From: Pseudalkalibacillus sp051842935
GTDB lineage: Bacteria; Bacillota; Bacilli; Bacillales; Fictibacillaceae
Assembly (NCBI RefSeq): GCF_051842935.1
Contig: NZ_JBPXRR010000001.1
Location: 2,542,001-2,606,000 of the forward strand
Direction of reading: 5' to 3'
DNA length: 64,000 nucleotides
Part shown: one piece after another, positions 24,033-34,300 of the stretch
Position numbering within the stretch: the first letter of the stretch is position 1
Layout: each line of letters starts with the position of its first letter
Made by a program: the position numbers and the translations under genes
Notes under the pieces: model-generated
What the model saw: the letters and a program-made list of their open reading frames with translations, nothing else
Told to the model about the DNA's origin: nothing
Database searches by the model: none

Positions 24033-25671
24033 CACCTGATCCTTTCAACGAATAGACGACAGCTTCGAAAGGTCTTAAGTCAAATTCATCCGGTCTTATA
24101 GGTGAATCTTCATAGTTACTAATGACTAATTCAGCATCCGCATAGGAAATCCCTTTCGGTAACGAGAAGTTCGGATGCCCATCATAGAAATTCACCACGA
24201 TCAGTAACCGTTCATCGCCAAGCTGTCGTGTGTAAGCAAAAATCTCTTCATGTTCTGCACAAATCAATTCATATTTTCCAAAAACGATGACATCCCGTTC
24301 TTTTCGCAGCTGAATCAATTTTTGGTAATGGTAAAAAATCGATTGCTCATCCTCGAGTGCTTTCTCCACATTGATCGCTTCATAGTTGGGATTCACTTGG
24401 ATCCAAGGCTTCCCATTTGTAAAACCAGCGCTTTCCGTAACATTCCACTGTATAGGGGTACGGGCATTATCTCTTCCTTTTGCATAGATGGAGGTCATGA
24501 TTTCCTCATGGGCGGTCCCTTGTTCTGCTTTTTCCTTATACATGTTGAGCGTTTCGATATCTTTGTATTCTTCGATGTTTTCAAATCGGATGTTCGTCAT
24601 TCCGATCTCCTCACCCTGATAAATGTAAGGCGTGCCTTGCATCAGATGTAAAAGAGTCGCGAGCATCTTCGCAGATTCAACCCTGTATGCCTGATCATTA
24701 CCCCACCGGGATACAATGCGTGGTTGGTCGTGATTGTTCCAATACAAACTGTTCCATCCTTCGCCGTGGAGCTCGGTCTGCCACTTGCTCAGCACAGTTT
24801 TTAACTCACTGAGATCGAGTGGCTTTAATGCCCACTTCCCCTGTCCCTTTTCTTCATCCAAGGACATGTGCTCGAAAGTGAAGACCATATCTAGTTCATG
24901 ACGATCTGGTGCGGTATATAATTTGGCTGTCTCTGTCGTTGCAGAGGGCGTTTCACCAACTGTCATAACGTCATACTTTGACAGCACTTTCTCATGAATC
25001 TCTTGCAAATAAGGGTGGAGCTGGGGTCCATCCGTCAAGACCTTCTCATCAACTTCTTTTCCAATCAAGTCGATGACATCCATCCGGAAGCCACTGATCC
25101 CTTTTGCCAGCCAGAAGTCCATCATTTTGTGCAATTCTGCCCGGACCTCCGGATTATGAACATTCAGATCCGGCTGTTTTTTACTGAACAAGTGGAAATA
25201 ATATTGTCCAGTCAGCTCATCGTATTCCCAGGCAGAGCCACTGAAAACGGAGCCGATATCACTCGGCGGTCCATCTTCTCCATCCCGCCAAATGTAATAA
25301 TCCCGATAAGGGTTATCCTTCGATTTCCTCGATTCCACAAACCATGGGTGTTCGTCAGAGGTATGGTTAATGACGAGATCCATGATGATTTTGATTCCCT
25401 TCGCTCGTGCCTCCTGAATCAAGTTCTCCATATCTTCCATCGATCCGTATTCATCCATGATGCTGTAATAATCACTGATGTCATATCCATTGTCGTCGTT
25501 CGGTGATTCATACACAGGACTTAACCAGATCACATCAATCCCCAGCTCTGCAAGGTAATCCAGTTTTTCTATGATTCCACGGAGATCCCCGACACCATCA
25601 TGATTGCTGTCTTTGAAGCTGCGAGGATAGATTTGATATACCGTTGACGAATGCCACCATTCTCTCTCCAT
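24013..25671 (-). CDS. GH13 alpha-glucosidase / oligo-1,6-glucosidase-like enzyme
   Basis: A 552-residue cytosolic GH13 enzyme. Catalytic regions: DLVINHTS (I), GFRMDVIDL with nucleophile Asp198 (II), TVGETPSA with acid/base Glu240 (III) and NNHDQPR (IV). The Val after the nucleophile is the residue linked to alpha-1,6 specificity in isomaltase-type enzymes, against Thr for alpha-1,4. Trehalose-6-phosphate hydrolases are similar in size, but no phosphotransferase component is nearby. An alpha-glucosidase among beta-glucoside genes suggests the imported sugar mix or the substrate is not purely beta-linked. Confidence 0.88.
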   Translation of the reverse strand: MEREWWHSSTVYQIYPRSFKDSNHDGVGDLRGIIEKLDYLAELGIDVIWLSPVYESPNDDNGYDISDYYSIMDEYGSMEDMENLIQEARAKGIKIIMDLVINHTSDEHPWFVESRKSKDNPYRDYYIWRDGEDGPPSDIGSVFSGSAWEYDELTGQYYFHLFSKKQPDLNVHNPEVRAELHKMMDFWLAKGISGFRMDVIDLIGKEVDEKVLTDGPQLHPYLQEIHEKVLSKYDVMTVGETPSATTETAKLYTAPDRHELDMVFTFEHMSLDEEKGQGKWALKPLDLSELKTVLSKWQTELHGEGWNSLYWNNHDQPRIVSRWGNDQAYRVESAKMLATLLHLMQGTPYIYQGEEIGMTNIRFENIEEYKDIETLNMYKEKAEQGTAHEEIMTSIYAKGRDNARTPIQWNVTESAGFTNGKPWIQVNPNYEAINVEKALEDEQSIFYHYQKLIQLRKERDVIVFGKYELICAEHEEIFAYTRQLGDERLLIVVNFYDGHPNFSLPKGISYADAELVISNYEDSPIRPDEFDLRPFEAVVYSLKGSGDENGAY

Positions 25672-25743
25672 ACGTACCTCCTACTAATAAACGGAATGAG
25701 CCAACAGTGGAGTCAATATGATCTTGACTCCACAAGCGATGCA

Positions 25744-26574
25744 TTATTTGAGCCCCGACATCGTAAATCCTTCGACAATGTATTTTTGGAAGAAGGAAAA
25801 TATGATGATGATCGGCACGACCATGAAAGCTGCTCCAGCCATCTGCAAACCGTAGTTGCTTGCATATTGACCTTGCAACAACGATAATCCGACGGATAGC
25901 GTATACAGGTTTTCATCATTCGCGATGATCAGTGGCCACAAGAAGCTGTTCCAAGCCCCTATAAAGGTAAGAATCCCTTGAACGGCGAAAATCGGTTTGG
26001 CGATCGGTATGATCAGTCGGAAAAAGATATAAAATTCACCTGCGCCATCCAACCGGGCTGCTTCAATCAAATCTGTAGGGATCGTCGTCATGAACTGTCT
26101 GAACAAGAAAATGCTGAACGCTACCGCTAATCCCGGTAACACGATTCCGGCCATCGTATTCGTCAGACCCATTTCATTCAAAATCAAATAAACCGGTATC
26201 ATGGTCACTTGGGCAGGTATCATCATCGTAGCCAGGACCATGTAGAAGATCGGTTCCCGTCCTTTGAATTTATACTTTGCGAACCCATAGCCCGCCATTG
26301 CATTCAACAATAGCCCGACGAATGAGAAAAGCACTATGATGAGCGTGTTACGAAGGTAGATTCCAAAGTTCAACCGTTCAAACAAGTTCAGATAATTTTC
26401 TAAAGTCAGATCCTCCGGAAACAAAGTCGGAGGGAATATCAACACTTCCCCTGACGGTTTGAATGAGCTGGCAATCATCCAGAAAAACGGAATGGACACG
26501 AGGATCCCGCCGATAATGAGAAGGATGCTGACGATTGATTTTTCAATTTTTTTGTTGATCGTATTCGATTCCAT
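25744..26574 (-). CDS. Carbohydrate ABC transporter permease, MalG type
   Basis: A 276-residue inner-membrane permease with six helices and the ATPase-docking EAA loop EAARLDGAGEFYIFFRLIIPIAKP. It pairs with the MalF-type permease just upstream and the lipoprotein at 27611. The ATG at 26574 has GAGGTG at the right distance. Confidence 0.92.
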   Translation of the reverse strand: MESNTINKKIEKSIVSILLIIGGILVSIPFFWMIASSFKPSGEVLIFPPTLFPEDLTLENYLNLFERLNFGIYLRNTLIIVLFSFVGLLLNAMAGYGFAKYKFKGREPIFYMVLATMMIPAQVTMIPVYLILNEMGLTNTMAGIVLPGLAVAFSIFLFRQFMTTIPTDLIEAARLDGAGEFYIFFRLIIPIAKPIFAVQGILTFIGAWNSFLWPLIIANDENLYTLSVGLSLLQGQYASNYGLQMAGAAFMVVPIIIIFSFFQKYIVEGFTMSGLK

Positions 26575-26589
26575 ATCGTTCACCTCAAT

Positions 26590-27489
26590 CTAGTACTCTG
26601 TATCCGATTTTCTGAATTTGAACTGGACGAGCGTCACCACGATGATGAAGATGAAAAGGACGAACGATCCAGCTGCTGCATATCCGAATTCACTGTATTG
26701 GAAACCTTCTTGATAGATGAATAGAGCCATCGAGATCGTACCGTTCAATGGGCCACCATCCGTCATGACAAACGGTTCTTCGAAAAATTGCAGCCATCCG
26801 ATCAGCGTCGTGATCGTGACGAAGAAGGTGGCATATCGCAATAATGGAATAGTGATTTTGAAAAGCATTTGAAAGCGGTTTGCACCATCTATTTTCGCTG
26901 CCTCATAGTACGATTGCGGAATGCCTTGCAACGCGGCAAGGAAAATGATCATATTGATTCCAATTCCCTTCCAAACAGCAAGCACGATCAAGGAAAGCTT
27001 TGCAATCGTCGGCTCTTCCAACCAGGGGACTTTCCCTGCTTCCAAAAGCGATAATATATAGTTGAATAACCCATATTCCGTGTTGTATAAATAGCCCCAG
27101 ATGACGGCAACCGCTACGATATTCGTAATCGAGGGCATGTAATAGACTCCTCTGAAAAACCGGAAAAGCAAGTTGGAACCGTAGTTTAAAAGTAAAGCGA
27201 TTCCTAATGAACAAACGATGACAAGAGGCACACCGATCAAGGCATAAAACAATGTATTGTAGATCGACTTGTGAAACACTTCATCGGAAAACAATTCTCT
27301 GTAATTCTCTGTTCCAATGAAACTGATATTCGACCAGTTGGCTAATCCTTTCAGATCCAGGTCTGTAAAGCTGATGATAAATGCGACGAATATCGGTATG
27401 ATGCTGAAGACAATTAAAATCAAGACTGCAGGTCCAATGAACATGAACGGATGTCGATCATGATAAAGCCGTTTGAAGCCATTGCCCAT
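26590..27489 (-). CDS. Carbohydrate ABC transporter permease, MalF type
   Basis: A 299-residue permease with the EAA loop EAAKIDGANRFQMLFKITIPLL and six helices after a short cytosolic N terminus. The ATG at 27489 follows AGGTGGGG; a longer frame to 27519 lacks a signal. No ATP-binding gene is in the operon, so a shared MsmX-type ATPase must energise it. Confidence 0.92.
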   Translation of the reverse strand: MGNGFKRLYHDRHPFMFIGPAVLILIVFSIIPIFVAFIISFTDLDLKGLANWSNISFIGTENYRELFSDEVFHKSIYNTLFYALIGVPLVIVCSLGIALLLNYGSNLLFRFFRGVYYMPSITNIVAVAVIWGYLYNTEYGLFNYILSLLEAGKVPWLEEPTIAKLSLIVLAVWKGIGINMIIFLAALQGIPQSYYEAAKIDGANRFQMLFKITIPLLRYATFFVTITTLIGWLQFFEEPFVMTDGGPLNGTISMALFIYQEGFQYSEFGYAAAGSFVLFIFIIVVTLVQFKFRKSDTEY

Positions 27490-27536
27490 AATACCCCACC
27501 TAACTGAAACTGTACTCACAATACTTTCGTTGTTTC

Positions 27537-27580
27537 GAAAAAATGGAGTTCAGGCATCCTCTCTGGATACCTGCAACTCC
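27537..27580 (-). terminator. Hairpin after the solute-binding-protein gene (partial terminator)
   Basis: On the minus strand GGAGTT...CAGG...ATCC pairs with GGAT...CCTG...ACTCC, an 18-base imperfect stem, followed by ATTTTTTC. It lies between the binding-protein gene and the permeases of the same operon, so it would reduce permease relative to binding-protein expression. Confidence 0.75.
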
Positions 27581-27610
27581 ACTATTAGCTCTTATCAAGT
27601 CATGCAAATA

Positions 27611-28849
27611 CTACTCTTCCATTGATTCTTCTACTTTTTGTCGGTACTTGTCCAATTCTTTTTCCACATCTGCATCCCCGACCGTCACTTTTTCAATGGC
27701 ATTCAGTAATTCTTGTCCAACGACTTCCCAGTTCTGGATTTGAGGTGATGCCTTTGCCGTCTCCAGTTGTTCCCCGAATACCGCAAGCTTCTCATCCTTC
27801 TTAAGTGTCTCATCTTCCCAAGCCTCTACTCTTGATGGGAGTGTATTGGACATTTTAAACCATTCAATCTGTGTATCCACGTCGTTCATATAAGAGATGA
27901 ATTTCAAAGATTTTTCCACTTTATCTGAGCTGCTGAAAATGGAGAAGTTGGAACCACCGATACTAGATGCAACCTGTTCTTTCTTCGGCATAGTCGTGAT
28001 GGACCACTTTCCTTCAAGGTCAGGTGCTTGATCATTCAGGATGTTCACCATCCATGGTCCACTGAAGAACATAGGTTTCACACCGTCTTTAAAGGATTGG
28101 ACAATGTCCATTCCTTCTGCCGTCGTACTGATTCCTTCTTCGAAATAACTTGTATAGTATTGAATCGCCTCATTGAATTCTGGACTATCCAGATTCAGAT
28201 TCTGCTTGTCCAAATCGAATTCAAATCCGTTCTGCCATGCAAAAATGAATGGCATGATCTGGTCGTTCCGATCAATATCCAATCCATAGTACTTATCCCC
28301 GCGATCCGCTAGTTTCTTAGATGCATCCTTCAGCTCATCCCAGGTTGCCGGTGGTTCGTTGTAACCGACTTCTTTCAGAAGGTCGGATCTGTAGTACAAT
28401 ACTCTTGTTTCCACATACCATGGAACGCCGACGATCTGATCCTCATATTTCATGGTTTGTGCAGCACCATCGAAATAATTTTCAGGTTTGAACTCAGGAT
28501 AGTCATCCATATGTTCCGTCAAATCGACCAACGCTCCTGCATCTGCAAACTCAGACATCCATGTTGTTCCTAATTGAACAACATCCGGACCCTTCTGAGA
28601 AGCAACAGCAGTCAATAATTTATCATGCGCATTTTCCCAAGGGATCGCCTGTACTTTGACCTTGATATCCGGATTTTCCTCTTCAAACTTCTTGGCGATT
28701 TCGTCCAGTTTTTTACCTTCCTCACCCATTGCCCACACTTGGATGGTATTCTCATCATCTCCAGATCCGTTTGAACAACCTCCTAACAAAGCTGAAACGG
28801 ATAAAATACAGACTAAGAATAACAAGAATGTTCTCTTACGCATCATCAT
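27611..28849 (-). CDS. Sugar ABC transporter solute-binding lipoprotein
   Basis: A 412-residue family-1 solute-binding protein. Its signal peptide ends in the lipobox LLGGC (Cys25), so it is anchored to the outer face of the membrane. The mature part begins with IQVWAMGEEGKKLDEIAKKFEEENPDI and keeps the GVPWYVETRVLYYRSDLL block of sugar binders. It heads the minus-strand operon under a repressed promoter. By gene order it corresponds to the sophoro-oligosaccharide binding protein of Listeria beta-1,2-glucan loci. Confidence 0.92.
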   Translation of the reverse strand: MMMRKRTFLLFLVCILSVSALLGGCSNGSGDDENTIQVWAMGEEGKKLDEIAKKFEEENPDIKVKVQAIPWENAHDKLLTAVASQKGPDVVQLGTTWMSEFADAGALVDLTEHMDDYPEFKPENYFDGAAQTMKYEDQIVGVPWYVETRVLYYRSDLLKEVGYNEPPATWDELKDASKKLADRGDKYYGLDIDRNDQIMPFIFAWQNGFEFDLDKQNLNLDSPEFNEAIQYYTSYFEEGISTTAEGMDIVQSFKDGVKPMFFSGPWMVNILNDQAPDLEGKWSITTMPKKEQVASSIGGSNFSIFSSSDKVEKSLKFISYMNDVDTQIEWFKMSNTLPSRVEAWEDETLKKDEKLAVFGEQLETAKASPQIQNWEVVGQELLNAIEKVTVGDADVEKELDKYRQKVEESMEE

Positions 28850-28961
28850 CCATTACTCCCTTCTGACCCTATTATTTAAATTCCATCCATCATAAAAAAA
28901 CACGTTGACTGACATTTCGCTCCTCATTTTCAATGGAGACCAATCGAGTTGAAACAACTTG

Positions 28962-28977
28962 ATTGAAACGTTTCGAT
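28962..28977. promoter_or_regulatory. LacI-type operator OA
   Basis: ATTGAAACGTTTCGAT, a nearly perfect 16-bp dyad just downstream of the minus-strand -10 box. Confidence 0.8.
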
Positions 28978-28983
28978 ACATTG

Positions 28984-29012
28984 ATTATAGTCAATGATGT
29001 ATCCGCTTTCAA
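28984..29012 (-). promoter_or_regulatory. Promoter of the importer operon with overlapping cre site
   Basis: TTGAAA (29007-29012), 17 bases, TATAAT (28984-28989) on the minus strand. TTGAAAGCGGATACA (28998-29012) covers the -35 box and fits the cre consensus at every position, so CcpA should compete with RNA polymerase. Confidence 0.8.
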
Positions 29013-29107
29013 TATTTAATGAGAAAAAATTTTTATAAAATTCAGTATTTCATGTATAAACCCTATAATATTAAGGTTTTTATCTTTCCATATGATAACT
29101 TAAGCGT

Positions 29108-29136
29108 TTGACTCCTTTTTCGAAAGCGCTTATAAT
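29108..29136 (+). promoter_or_regulatory. Promoter of the GH3-GH94 operon with cre-like site
   Basis: TTGACT (29108-29113), 17 bases, TATAAT (29131-29136). CGAAAGCGCTTATA (29121-29134) inside it resembles cre with two mismatches. Confidence 0.8.
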
Positions 29137-29151
29137 CCATTGTAAATTAAT

Positions 29152-29167
29152 ATTGAAACGTTTCGAA
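29152..29167. promoter_or_regulatory. LacI-type operator OB
   Basis: ATTGAAACGTTTCGAA, the same core as OA, 16 bases after the -10 box of the GH3 promoter and 190 bases from OA. The pair could support DNA looping over both divergent promoters. Confidence 0.8.
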
Positions 29168-29199
29168 AAACACCAGTTGAATACTTTAGGAGGAAAAAC

Positions 29200-31365
29200 A
29201 TGAGCAAAGAGCCGTATACTTCACTCATTTCTAAAATGACTTTAGATGAAAAGATTGCTCAACTGATACAGCTAGCAACTCCTTTTTATAAAGGCGCATC
29301 CAATGAAGGTCAGATCACAGGACCGATGGCTGAGATGGGAATCAAGGAAGATGTAGCCTTGAATAGTGGTTCTGTATTGGGAGCTTCAGGAGCAAAAACG
29401 ACAAAGGATATCCAGAAAGCTCATCTAGAAGAAAACCGACTCGGCATTCCACTATTATTCATGGCGGACATTATCCATGGTTATAAAACCATTTTCCCGG
29501 TACCTTTAGCAATCGGTTGTTCCTGGGATTTAGAGTTAGCCGAACAAAGTGCTGAAATAGCAGCAAAAGAAGCAGCGGTTTCAGGCGTACATGTCACTTT
29601 CTCCCCTATGGTCGACCTAGCTAGAGACCCTCGTTGGGGCCGAGTGATGGAATCAACCGGTGAGGATCCATTCTTGAACAGCGAATTTGCCAAAGCTTTT
29701 GTAAAAGGTTACCAAGGTGAAGATTTGAGCAATGACCATAGCCGAGTTGCCGCTTGTGTTAAACATTTCGCAGCATACGGCGCTCCTGAAGGGGGTCGGG
29801 ATTACAATACTGTGGATATGTCTGAACGGCAACTCCGCGAATTTTACCTGCCAGCCTACAAGGCTGCACTAGACGCTGGATGCGAAATGGTCATGACGGC
29901 CTTCAATATACTAGATGGCATTCCAGCTACAGGGAATAGAAAATTGATGCGTGATCTCCTGCGAGGAGAGTGGAACTTCAACGGTGTCATGATTTCCGAC
30001 TGGGGAGCTGTAAAGGAACAAATCGATCACGGATATGCTGCGGATCAAAAGGACGCTGCATTAAAAGCCCTTCGTGCAGGGGTGGATATTGAAATGATGA
30101 CGACGTGCTACGTCCATCATGCAAAAGAACTGATTGAAGAAGGTGCCTTCGATGAGTCCATTATCGACGAAGCGGTTTTACGAATTTTAGAGTTGAAGCA
30201 TAAATTAGGATTGTTCGAAAATCCTACACGCGGTGCCAATGAAGAACTGGAAAAGGAACTCGTCTTTTCTGCTTCTCATCGTCAGGCAGCAAAGGAATTG
30301 GCGATCAAATCCTCTGTCCTACTGAAAAATGAAGGTATTTTACCATTACAAAAAGACAAGAAAGTCGGATTGATTGGACCATTCGCTGAACATGATGATC
30401 TGCTCGGTCCCTGGTCTTGGATTGGTTCAAGAGAGGATGCTGTCAAAGTAAGTGAAGGATTCCGATCAAAAATCGATTCTTCTCTCCTTACCATCGCAAA
30501 GGGCAGTGATATTGAACAAATTACACAGTCTCAAATCGATGAAGCGATTGAGGTGGCTGAAAAGTCTGATGTCATTGTACTCGCTCTAGGGGAAGATTCG
30601 TATATGAGTGGTGAAGCTGGATGTCGAGCAGATATCCGCCTACCCCAAGCACAGTTGGATTTAATCCAAGCGTTAAAGTCTCAAGATAAACCTATGATCG
30701 CCGTGCTGTTCAATGGGCGGCCCCTGGACTTGCACGGAGTCGTCGATCAAACCGATGCTGTGCTGGAAGCTTGGTATCCAGGTTCAGAAGGTGGAGCGGC
30801 AGTTGCGGACATTCTATACGGAGATGCGAACCCTTCAGGACGTTTGACGATGTCATTCCCTTACTCTGTCGGGCAAGTACCAGTCTATTACAATTGTTAT
30901 AATACGGGGCGGCCTCAGGTAGCTCCTGACTCGAAAGGGCGTTTTGTTTCCCAATACCTCGACATCCCGAATGAACCGCTCTTCCCATTCGGCTACGGAT
31001 TAAGCTATACGACATTCGAGTATGGCAAGGTCTCATTATCCAGTGATGTCGTCCAGCCCGGTCAACCGATCGAAGTGTCAGTGGAAGTGACGAACACTGG
31101 AAAAATAGCAGGTGAAGAGGTCGCGCAGTTGTATGTAAGAGATATCACAGGAGAAGTCGTTCGACCGCTCAAAGAACTCAAAGGCTTCCAAAAAGTGATG
31201 ATCGAACCTGGTGAGACAAAGCAACTTTCATTCACCTTATCTGAAGAACAACTACGATACTATCATCCAGATTTAACGTTTGACAGTGATGCCGGCGACT
31301 TTACAGCTTATATCGGGTCAAACAGCAGAGATGTAAGTGCACATCCTTTCAAACTTGTAAAATAG
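29200..31365 (+). CDS. GH3 beta-glucosidase, cytosolic
   Basis: A 721-residue GH3 enzyme without signal peptide, so it acts on imported oligosaccharides. Domain order: (beta/alpha)8 barrel with KHFAAYGAPEGGRDYN and the nucleophile Asp267 in MISDWGAV, the alpha/beta sandwich with VIVLALGEDSYMSGEAG, and a C-terminal fibronectin-III-like domain from about residue 620 (VEVTNTGKIAGEEVAQLYV). It is 10 bases upstream of the GH94 gene. Listeria's equivalent GH3 acts on sophorose and sophoro-oligosaccharides; the same is inferred here from the partner gene. Confidence 0.93.
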   Translation: MSKEPYTSLISKMTLDEKIAQLIQLATPFYKGASNEGQITGPMAEMGIKEDVALNSGSVLGASGAKTTKDIQKAHLEENRLGIPLLFMADIIHGYKTIFPVPLAIGCSWDLELAEQSAEIAAKEAAVSGVHVTFSPMVDLARDPRWGRVMESTGEDPFLNSEFAKAFVKGYQGEDLSNDHSRVAACVKHFAAYGAPEGGRDYNTVDMSERQLREFYLPAYKAALDAGCEMVMTAFNILDGIPATGNRKLMRDLLRGEWNFNGVMISDWGAVKEQIDHGYAADQKDAALKALRAGVDIEMMTTCYVHHAKELIEEGAFDESIIDEAVLRILELKHKLGLFENPTRGANEELEKELVFSASHRQAAKELAIKSSVLLKNEGILPLQKDKKVGLIGPFAEHDDLLGPWSWIGSREDAVKVSEGFRSKIDSSLLTIAKGSDIEQITQSQIDEAIEVAEKSDVIVLALGEDSYMSGEAGCRADIRLPQAQLDLIQALKSQDKPMIAVLFNGRPLDLHGVVDQTDAVLEAWYPGSEGGAAVADILYGDANPSGRLTMSFPYSVGQVPVYYNCYNTGRPQVAPDSKGRFVSQYLDIPNEPLFPFGYGLSYTTFEYGKVSLSSDVVQPGQPIEVSVEVTNTGKIAGEEVAQLYVRDITGEVVRPLKELKGFQKVMIEPGETKQLSFTLSEEQLRYYHPDLTFDSDAGDFTAYIGSNSRDVSAHPFKLVK

Positions 31366-31375
31366 AGGTGTTTTG

Positions 31376-34300
31376 ATGTCTATTAAAACAACATATAAAC
31401 AGAAATATGAAATACAGAATGGTGCATTAACATTCACATTCTTGAAGAGCGGGGACCTTTTTCAATGTTCCCACTCTTCAACGATGATCAATCAAATCCT
31501 GACCAATCCAATCGATGGTTCATTGAACAATCTTTATTTAAGAATACACCGACCGGACGCCATCAAGTCGTATCCGTTGACAGGAATCCAATCGGACAGT
31601 GAGATGTTCGTTGCGGAAGATCAAATCAAGTGGAGCGGTTCAGTCGAGAACATCTCATATGAAGTGTTGTTTACCTTGACGGATGCAGGTATCTGGTTCT
31701 GGGATGTGAATTTGAATGGAACAGGAGTTGAGGTAGATCTCATTTATGGTCAGGATCTCGGATTAGCGGATCGTGGTGCTGTCCGTTCAAACGAAGCATA
31801 TATGGCTCAATATACGGATCATACCGTTTATGAACATGACGAGCGCGGTTACGTCGTTTGCTCTCGCCAAAATCAACCACAAGGTACTGGTTTCCCTTAC
31901 GTACAACAAGGATCCCTGAATAAAGTCAAAGGCTTTTCAACAGACGGGTTCCAATTCTTCGGTACATCTTACAGAGAGACGAATGAACCTAAAGCATTAC
32001 ACAAACCGATGTTGGCTAATGAAATCTACCAATATGAATTCGCGTATATCGCCTTGCAATCAGAACGCATTCAACTAAATGGAGAAGATCAGATTGTCTT
32101 TTATGGCATGTTTAAAGAAAACCATCCGGATGCGGTGACAGAGCTTGAATTTGAAGATGAATTGAATGCTACGTGGAATCGAATCGGCAATAAAGCTGCC
32201 ACTACTTTCACAGAGGTGGACCACGTATCGCTTTCACCAAAGTTCGGAGCTCCACTACATACAGTAGAACTGTCTGAAGAGGACATAAACGAGCTATACC
32301 CGCACCGTAAACATGAGGAAATTGAGAACGGGAAACTTCTCTCCTTTTTCACCGATACACATGAACATGTCGTCTTGAAAGAAAAAGAAAAACTTGTTGA
32401 ACGTCCGCATGGCCATATTCTCATGACGGGTCATAACGATCGATTGAAAGATGATGTCTTATCCACTACCTCTTACATGACAGGGGTGTTCAATTCACAG
32501 CTTGTTATCGGTAATACTTCCTTTAACAAGATGATGACGAATACTCGGAACGCTTTGAACATCTTGAAAACGTCTGGTCAAAGAATCTATATTGAGAAGG
32601 ACGGAAAATTTCAACTGTTAGCGATGCCATCACTCTTTGAAATCGGGTTCAATTACACACGATGGTTCTACAAAACAGAAGACGACACAATCCTCATCAC
32701 CAACTTCACTGCAGTAGACAAACCTGAAGTCCGTTTACAGGTTCAGTCTTCAAAAGGGAAGTCGTATCGATTTTTGCTAACGAACCAGGTGACGATGAAC
32801 AATAATGAATACGAAGTTCCATTTGTTGTGGAACAAACGGGTCAAACGATCCTTTATACTTCCGATGAAAACGCCGACAACGCAAAGGTTTTCCCGGATC
32901 TAAGCTATCGTCTTCAATTGGATGGAGCGGAATTCTCACTGACAGATGAATCGATCTTCTCATCTGACTTCGAGGCCAACTCTGCTTCCCTTTCCGTTTT
33001 GGAGATAAGGGACACAAGTGATTGGACCGTTACAATTCACGGTTCATTGTACGGTGAAAATCTGGATTCTGCACCAAAGGACTTCAAACAGGAGACAGAA
33101 AAATACCGTCAATTTTTGGCGAAAGTAATGAACGGTTTCAAGCTCTCATCAGCGAAAGAAAAGAACAACCAGATTGAAAAGCTCAACACGCTTTCCTGGT
33201 GGTATACGCACAATATGCTCGTTCATTTTTCTGTCCCTCATGGACTTGAACAATATGGCGGAGCCGCTTGGGGGACAAGGGACGTTTGCCAGGGTCCGAC
33301 CGAATATTTCTTGGCGACACAAAACTATGAGACTGTACGTGAAATCATCCACACTGTTTATTCCCATCAATTCGCCGAGGATGGCAGTTGGCCGCAGTGG
33401 TTCATGTTCGATAAGTACTTCAAGATCCAGGCCAATGAAAGCCACGGTGATATCATTGTCTGGCCGTTGAAGGTGGTCAGTGATTACATCCGCGCCACCG
33501 GAAACTACGATATTTTACAAACGAAAATGCCTTATACAAGGAAGCAAGGGTTTGAATTTACAGAGGATCAAGAGAGATTGTCCGACCATATCAGAAAACA
33601 GGTTTCCTATATCAAAGCGCATTTCTTACACGATACGTTCTTATCTTCCTATGACGATGGAGACTGGGACGATACTTTACAGCCTGCGAACGAACAATTG
33701 AAAAAATACTTAGTCAGTAGCTGGACGGTTGCCCTAACCTACCAAGTCATCCATCAGCTTTCGATTGCTTTGGAAAAGGTCGATCCTCAAGAAGCACAGG
33801 AAATGAAAGCATTGGCAACCGGTATCAAGAAAGACTTTGATCATCACTTGCTTCAATCGGATGTACTCCCTGGGTTCTTATACTTGGAAAACAAGGACAA
33901 CCCGGAAAAGATGATTCATCCAACAGAATCCAAAACCGGAATCGACTACCGATTGATTCCGATGAATCGAAGCATCATCAGTGAACTTTTCACTCAGGAA
34001 CAAGCTGAATCTCATTATCGTTTGATTAAAGACCACTTGTATTGTCCGGACGGCGTACGACTGATGAATCGGCCGGCTGTTTATTCAGGTGGAGTAAGTA
34101 AACAATTCAAACGTGCTGAGCAAGCTGCAAACTTCGGAAGAGAGATTGGACTGCAGTACGTTCATGCGCATATCCGCTTCATTGAAGCGATGGCGAAAAT
34201 GGGACATGCTGAGGAAGTGTGGAAAGGGCTCGACGTTATTAATCCAATCGGCTTGAAAGAGGTCGTGCCGAACGCTGAATTACGACAAAGCAATACGTAT

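Noticed and set aside
24013..25671. Trehalose-6-phosphate hydrolase as identity of the GH13 enzyme
   Set aside because: No phosphotransferase system, TreR or other trehalose gene nearby; the ABC-import setting fits unphosphorylated substrates and the Val after the nucleophile fits oligo-1,6-glucosidases.
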